Below, one piece after another: positions 5,960 to 7,901 of a stretch of 7,901 nt of DNA. The translations under genes and the position numbers were made by a program. Every line of letters starts with the position of its first letter. Position 1 is the stretch's first letter. The stretch lies in the NCBI GenBank assembly GCA_030523905.1, contig JAUNHO010000016.1, positions 4,189 to 12,089 on the forward strand, read 5' to 3'. This DNA is from Bergeyella zoohelcum (lineage in GTDB: Bacteria; Bacteroidota; Bacteroidia; Flavobacteriales; Weeksellaceae). The notes below the pieces were generated by a model that had not been told where the DNA came from, made no database searches, and saw only the letters and a list, made by a program, of their open reading frames with translations.

Positions 5960-5998
5960 AAAAAATCGTAAGACGGAAATGTTTTACGATTTTTTTAT
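5960..5998 (+). terminator. Rho-independent terminator after tRNA-Leu
   Basis: An inverted repeat of 12 bases, AAAAAATCGTAA (5960-5971) and TTACGATTTTTT (5984-5995), encloses a 12-base loop and ends in a T-rich tract. The stem is AT-rich but perfect, and begins two bases after the mature tRNA end. Confidence 0.8.
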
Positions 5999-6043
5999 TT
6001 TGATTCTTTTATTCTAAAACAGGAAAAATTTCATACGCTAAAA

Positions 6044-6074
6044 TTTGCTAAATTCAAAAAGTTTTTTATTTTTG
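6044..6074 (+). promoter_or_regulatory. Promoter of the receptor-like gene
   Basis: TTTG (6044-6047), exactly 19 bases and TATTTTTG (6067-6074) match the Bacteroidota promoter consensus. A start near 6079 would leave a leader of about 45 bases, which contains the 9-base direct repeat at 6083-6105. No Shine-Dalgarno site is seen; the bases before the ATG are A-rich. Confidence 0.8.
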
Positions 6075-6082
6075 TAGCCGAC

Positions 6083-6105
6083 ATAACTAATTTATTATAA
6101 CTAAT
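6083..6105 (+). repeat. 9-base direct repeat ATAACTAAT in the leader of the receptor gene
   Basis: ATAACTAAT occurs at 6083-6091 and again at 6097-6105, 14 bases start to start. Both copies lie between the predicted transcription start and the ATG at 6125. They may be a regulator-binding site or merely AT-rich chance. Confidence 0.4.
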
Positions 6106-6124
6106 CAAAAAAAATAATAAGCGT

Positions 6125-7901
6125 ATGAAGAATCTAATGTCCTTATGTTTATTGTGTTTTGGGGCGTTGCTTTTTGCCCAGAAAACCATTACAGGGAAGA
6201 TTGTAGATGGCGAAGGTCAGCCAGTGCCAAGTGCCTCCATTACCGTAGAAGAAACGGGAAAAGATGCTATTTTGGCGTATTCTATTTCTAATTCTAAGGG
6301 AGAGTTTAAGGTAACTTTTACCACAGATGCAGCCAATGTAGATGTGAAGGTAAAGGCGTTTAACCAAAAGCAAACCACCAAACAAACTAGAAATGATAAC
6401 CAGCAGATGACCATAAAAATGGAATCTCAAGCCACGGAAATACAGGAGGTGAAACTCAAGGCGAGAATGATTACCAAGCGTGGTGATACCATTTCTTATG
6501 ATTTGAATAGTTTCCAAAATAAGGCAGACCGTACTCTTGCCGATGTTTTGAAAAAAGTGCCAGGTATGGAGGTTAGTAGTTCGGGGCAGATTCTTTATCA
6601 GGGAGAGCCAATTAACAAATTTTATGTCAATGGCAAAGACCTAATGGAAGGGGGCTACGGAACGATTGTAAATTCCCTGCCTACCGATGCGGTACAAAAA
6701 ATGGAAGTGATGGAAAACCACCAGCCGATAAAGGCTTTGAAAGATAAAGTCCCTTCTGAACAGGCCGCAATCAACATTAAACTAAAAAAACAAATTACAA
6801 TGACAGGGCGTGGCGAGGTAGCGTCAGGCTTTGGAAATCCGTGGCTTTGGAATGTAAAATTGACCCCAATGTTCTTTGGGCAAAAAAGCCAATGGGTAGC
6901 CAACTACAAGACTAATAATGTAGGTGATGCCGTGGAAAATGATGGTAATATTTTAGCCTTTGGAAGTTCGTGGGAGGGCGTTCGTAGGAATATTACCCAG
7001 AACACTTGGCTATCCGTAGAGAGGGCATCTGTACCGAGTTTGCCAGAGAAGAGATATTTGTTCAATAATGTGCATTATCTGTCCGTAAATTTTCTTACCA
7101 GTCCTTTCAAAAATAAGGAATGGGAGCTGAAAGCGAATACGAGTTATACTAATAATACGGTAGAAAGAGAGTCGTATAGCCGACAAACAATTTTTGATAT
7201 TGATGCCACTTATTTCACCAATATTGCTAATAAACTTTATACCAATAAAGCCAAAGGAGAGCTTATTTTTACGAAGAATGCCAAGAAAGGTTTCTTCAAA
7301 AATACCACTACTTTTTCCCAGTATTGGAATGCTGATAGAGGCGTGATAGGGCTTTTGGACTCTCGTGGGGATAGAAATTCGGCACAGGCATTGCAGTCGC
7401 CTACATCGTCTTTCCAAAACTCCCTCAGTACCATTATTCCTTGGAAAGAAAAAATGATAAATTTGCAGTCGTTTATTAATTATCAAGATGATACACAGAC
7501 GCTTACCATTACTCCTGCGAGTTACCTCAATACAGGAAATAATAATGGTTTTGATTTGCTAATCAATGATAAAAATACACTGACGCAAAATTTCAGAATC
7601 AAAACTTTTGAAGCGAGACATTTCGCGAATTTAAGTTTTACTAAAAAATTCTGGACGATAACGCCAGAGGCTGGGTTCTATTTTATGCAAAATCATTTAT
7701 TATCAGACTTTTACGGAGATACTACAAAGTTTGGAGATTTTATTAATGATTTGAAATACACTACCGCCACTTCGTACGGAACTTTGCGTGTGAATTATAA
7801 AACCGATGCCTTGTCATTGTTTATGAATTTCCCAGTTAATTTCAATGCAATTAAGGCTAATGATACAGATAGAAGCGTTTCAAAATCTATTAATAAAGTA
7901 A
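6125..7901 (+). CDS. Outer-membrane TonB-dependent receptor-like protein, N-terminal 592 residues (cut by window edge)
   Basis: The frame opens at the ATG at 6125 and stays open for 592 codons to the window end; the rest of the barrel is missing. Residues 1-18 form a signal peptide (MKN, hydrophobic core, cleavage after LLFA before QK). Residues 21-100 form a carboxypeptidase regulatory-like beta domain (ITGKIVDGEGQPVPSASI...SNSKGEFKV). Residues about 105-222 resemble a receptor plug: RGDTISYDLNSF (119-130), LADVLKKVPGMEV (138-150), YQGEPINKFYVNGKDLM (158-174), MENHQPIKAL (196-205) and AAINIKLKK (214-222). From about 225 onward the sequence shows alternating polar/hydrophobic, aromatic-rich beta strands, consistent with a large barrel. 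Its role would be in the outer membrane, for uptake or export of an unknown substrate. It lacks the SusC signature and no SusD-like gene is in view. In flavobacteria this class is often next to a GLPGLI-family gene, which would lie outside the window. Confidence 0.93.
   Translation, partial: MKNLMSLCLLCFGALLFAQKTITGKIVDGEGQPVPSASITVEETGKDAILAYSISNSKGEFKVTFTTDAANVDVKVKAFNQKQTTKQTRNDNQQMTIKMESQATEIQEVKLKARMITKRGDTISYDLNSFQNKADRTLADVLKKVPGMEVSSSGQILYQGEPINKFYVNGKDLMEGGYGTIVNSLPTDAVQKMEVMENHQPIKALKDKVPSEQAAINIKLKKQITMTGRGEVASGFGNPWLWNVKLTPMFFGQKSQWVANYKTNNVGDAVENDGNILAFGSSWEGVRRNITQNTWLSVERASVPSLPEKRYLFNNVHYLSVNFLTSPFKNKEWELKANTSYTNNTVERESYSRQTIFDIDATYFTNIANKLYTNKAKGELIFTKNAKKGFFKNTTTFSQYWNADRGVIGLLDSRGDRNSAQALQSPTSSFQNSLSTIIPWKEKMINLQSFINYQDDTQTLTITPASYLNTGNNNGFDLLINDKNTLTQNFRIKTFEARHFANLSFTKKFWTITPEAGFYFMQNHLLSDFYGDTTKFGDFINDLKYTTATSYGTLRVNYKTDALSLFMNFPVNFNAIKANDTDRSVSKSINKV

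Noticed and set aside
5878..5998. tRNA gene as an integration site for a mobile element
   Set aside because: No repeat of the tRNA 3' end, integrase gene or foreign-looking segment follows; the downstream gene is an ordinary flavobacterial receptor type with its own promoter.
6125..6178. Lipoprotein signal in the receptor-like protein (cysteines at residues 8 and 11)
   Set aside because: Neither cysteine is preceded by a lipobox, and a signal peptidase I site after LLFA fits better.
6149..6517. Minus-strand open frames opposite the receptor gene (also 7010-7486)
   Set aside because: They are antisense to a well-supported coding frame, resemble no family I know, and have no promoter evidence.

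Overview
The window looks like a chromosomal core-gene segment from a member of the Bacteroidota, most likely Flavobacteriia and plausibly a Chryseobacterium/Riemerella-type Weeksellaceae. The basis is low G+C, absence of clear Shine-Dalgarno sites, several promoter elements of the Bacteroidota type (TTG, 19 bases, TAnnTTTG), a signal peptide ending in LLFAQ, and a TonB-dependent-receptor-like protein with a carboxypeptidase regulatory N-terminal domain. Genus placement is an inference from protein flavour, not from a search.

Layout. On the minus strand at the left edge lies the 5' half of aroB (3-dehydroquinate synthase, cut by the window start), preceded by a 140-residue stand-alone PD-(D/E)XK nuclease-like protein of the HsdR N-terminal type. 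Its ATG is separated by one base from the divergent ATG of holA (DNA polymerase III delta subunit). holA is followed on the plus strand by trxB (thioredoxin reductase). trxB converges, across a strong hairpin terminator, on a two-gene minus-strand unit: an upstream 482-residue conserved protein of unknown function and, 3 bases after its stop, a GAF-domain protein resembling free methionine-(R)-sulfoxide reductase. That unit is divergent from a PhnP-like metallo-beta-lactamase-fold hydrolase, with two face-to-face promoters packed into about 45 bases. A tRNA-Leu(CAA) with a textbook Bacteroidota promoter and its own terminator follows. The right end holds the first 592 codons of an outer-membrane beta-barrel receptor-like gene with its own promoter.

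How the genes work together. Most are housekeeping: shikimate pathway, replication clamp loading, thiol redox, translation and outer-membrane transport. The one plausible functional link between neighbours is redox: fRMsr-type reductases are generally recycled by thioredoxin, which TrxB reduces. No mobile element, CRISPR array, prophage or defence island is visible. I do not see a clear-cut novel system. The most interesting points are the one-base divergent start of the nuclease-like gene and holA, the interlocked promoters at 5011-5043, the unassigned 482-residue protein, and the altered cysteine set of the fRMsr-like protein. Apart from the tRNA, intergenic space is short; the longest protein-free stretch (5813-6124) is accounted for by the tRNA, its promoter and terminator, and the receptor gene's promoter and leader.
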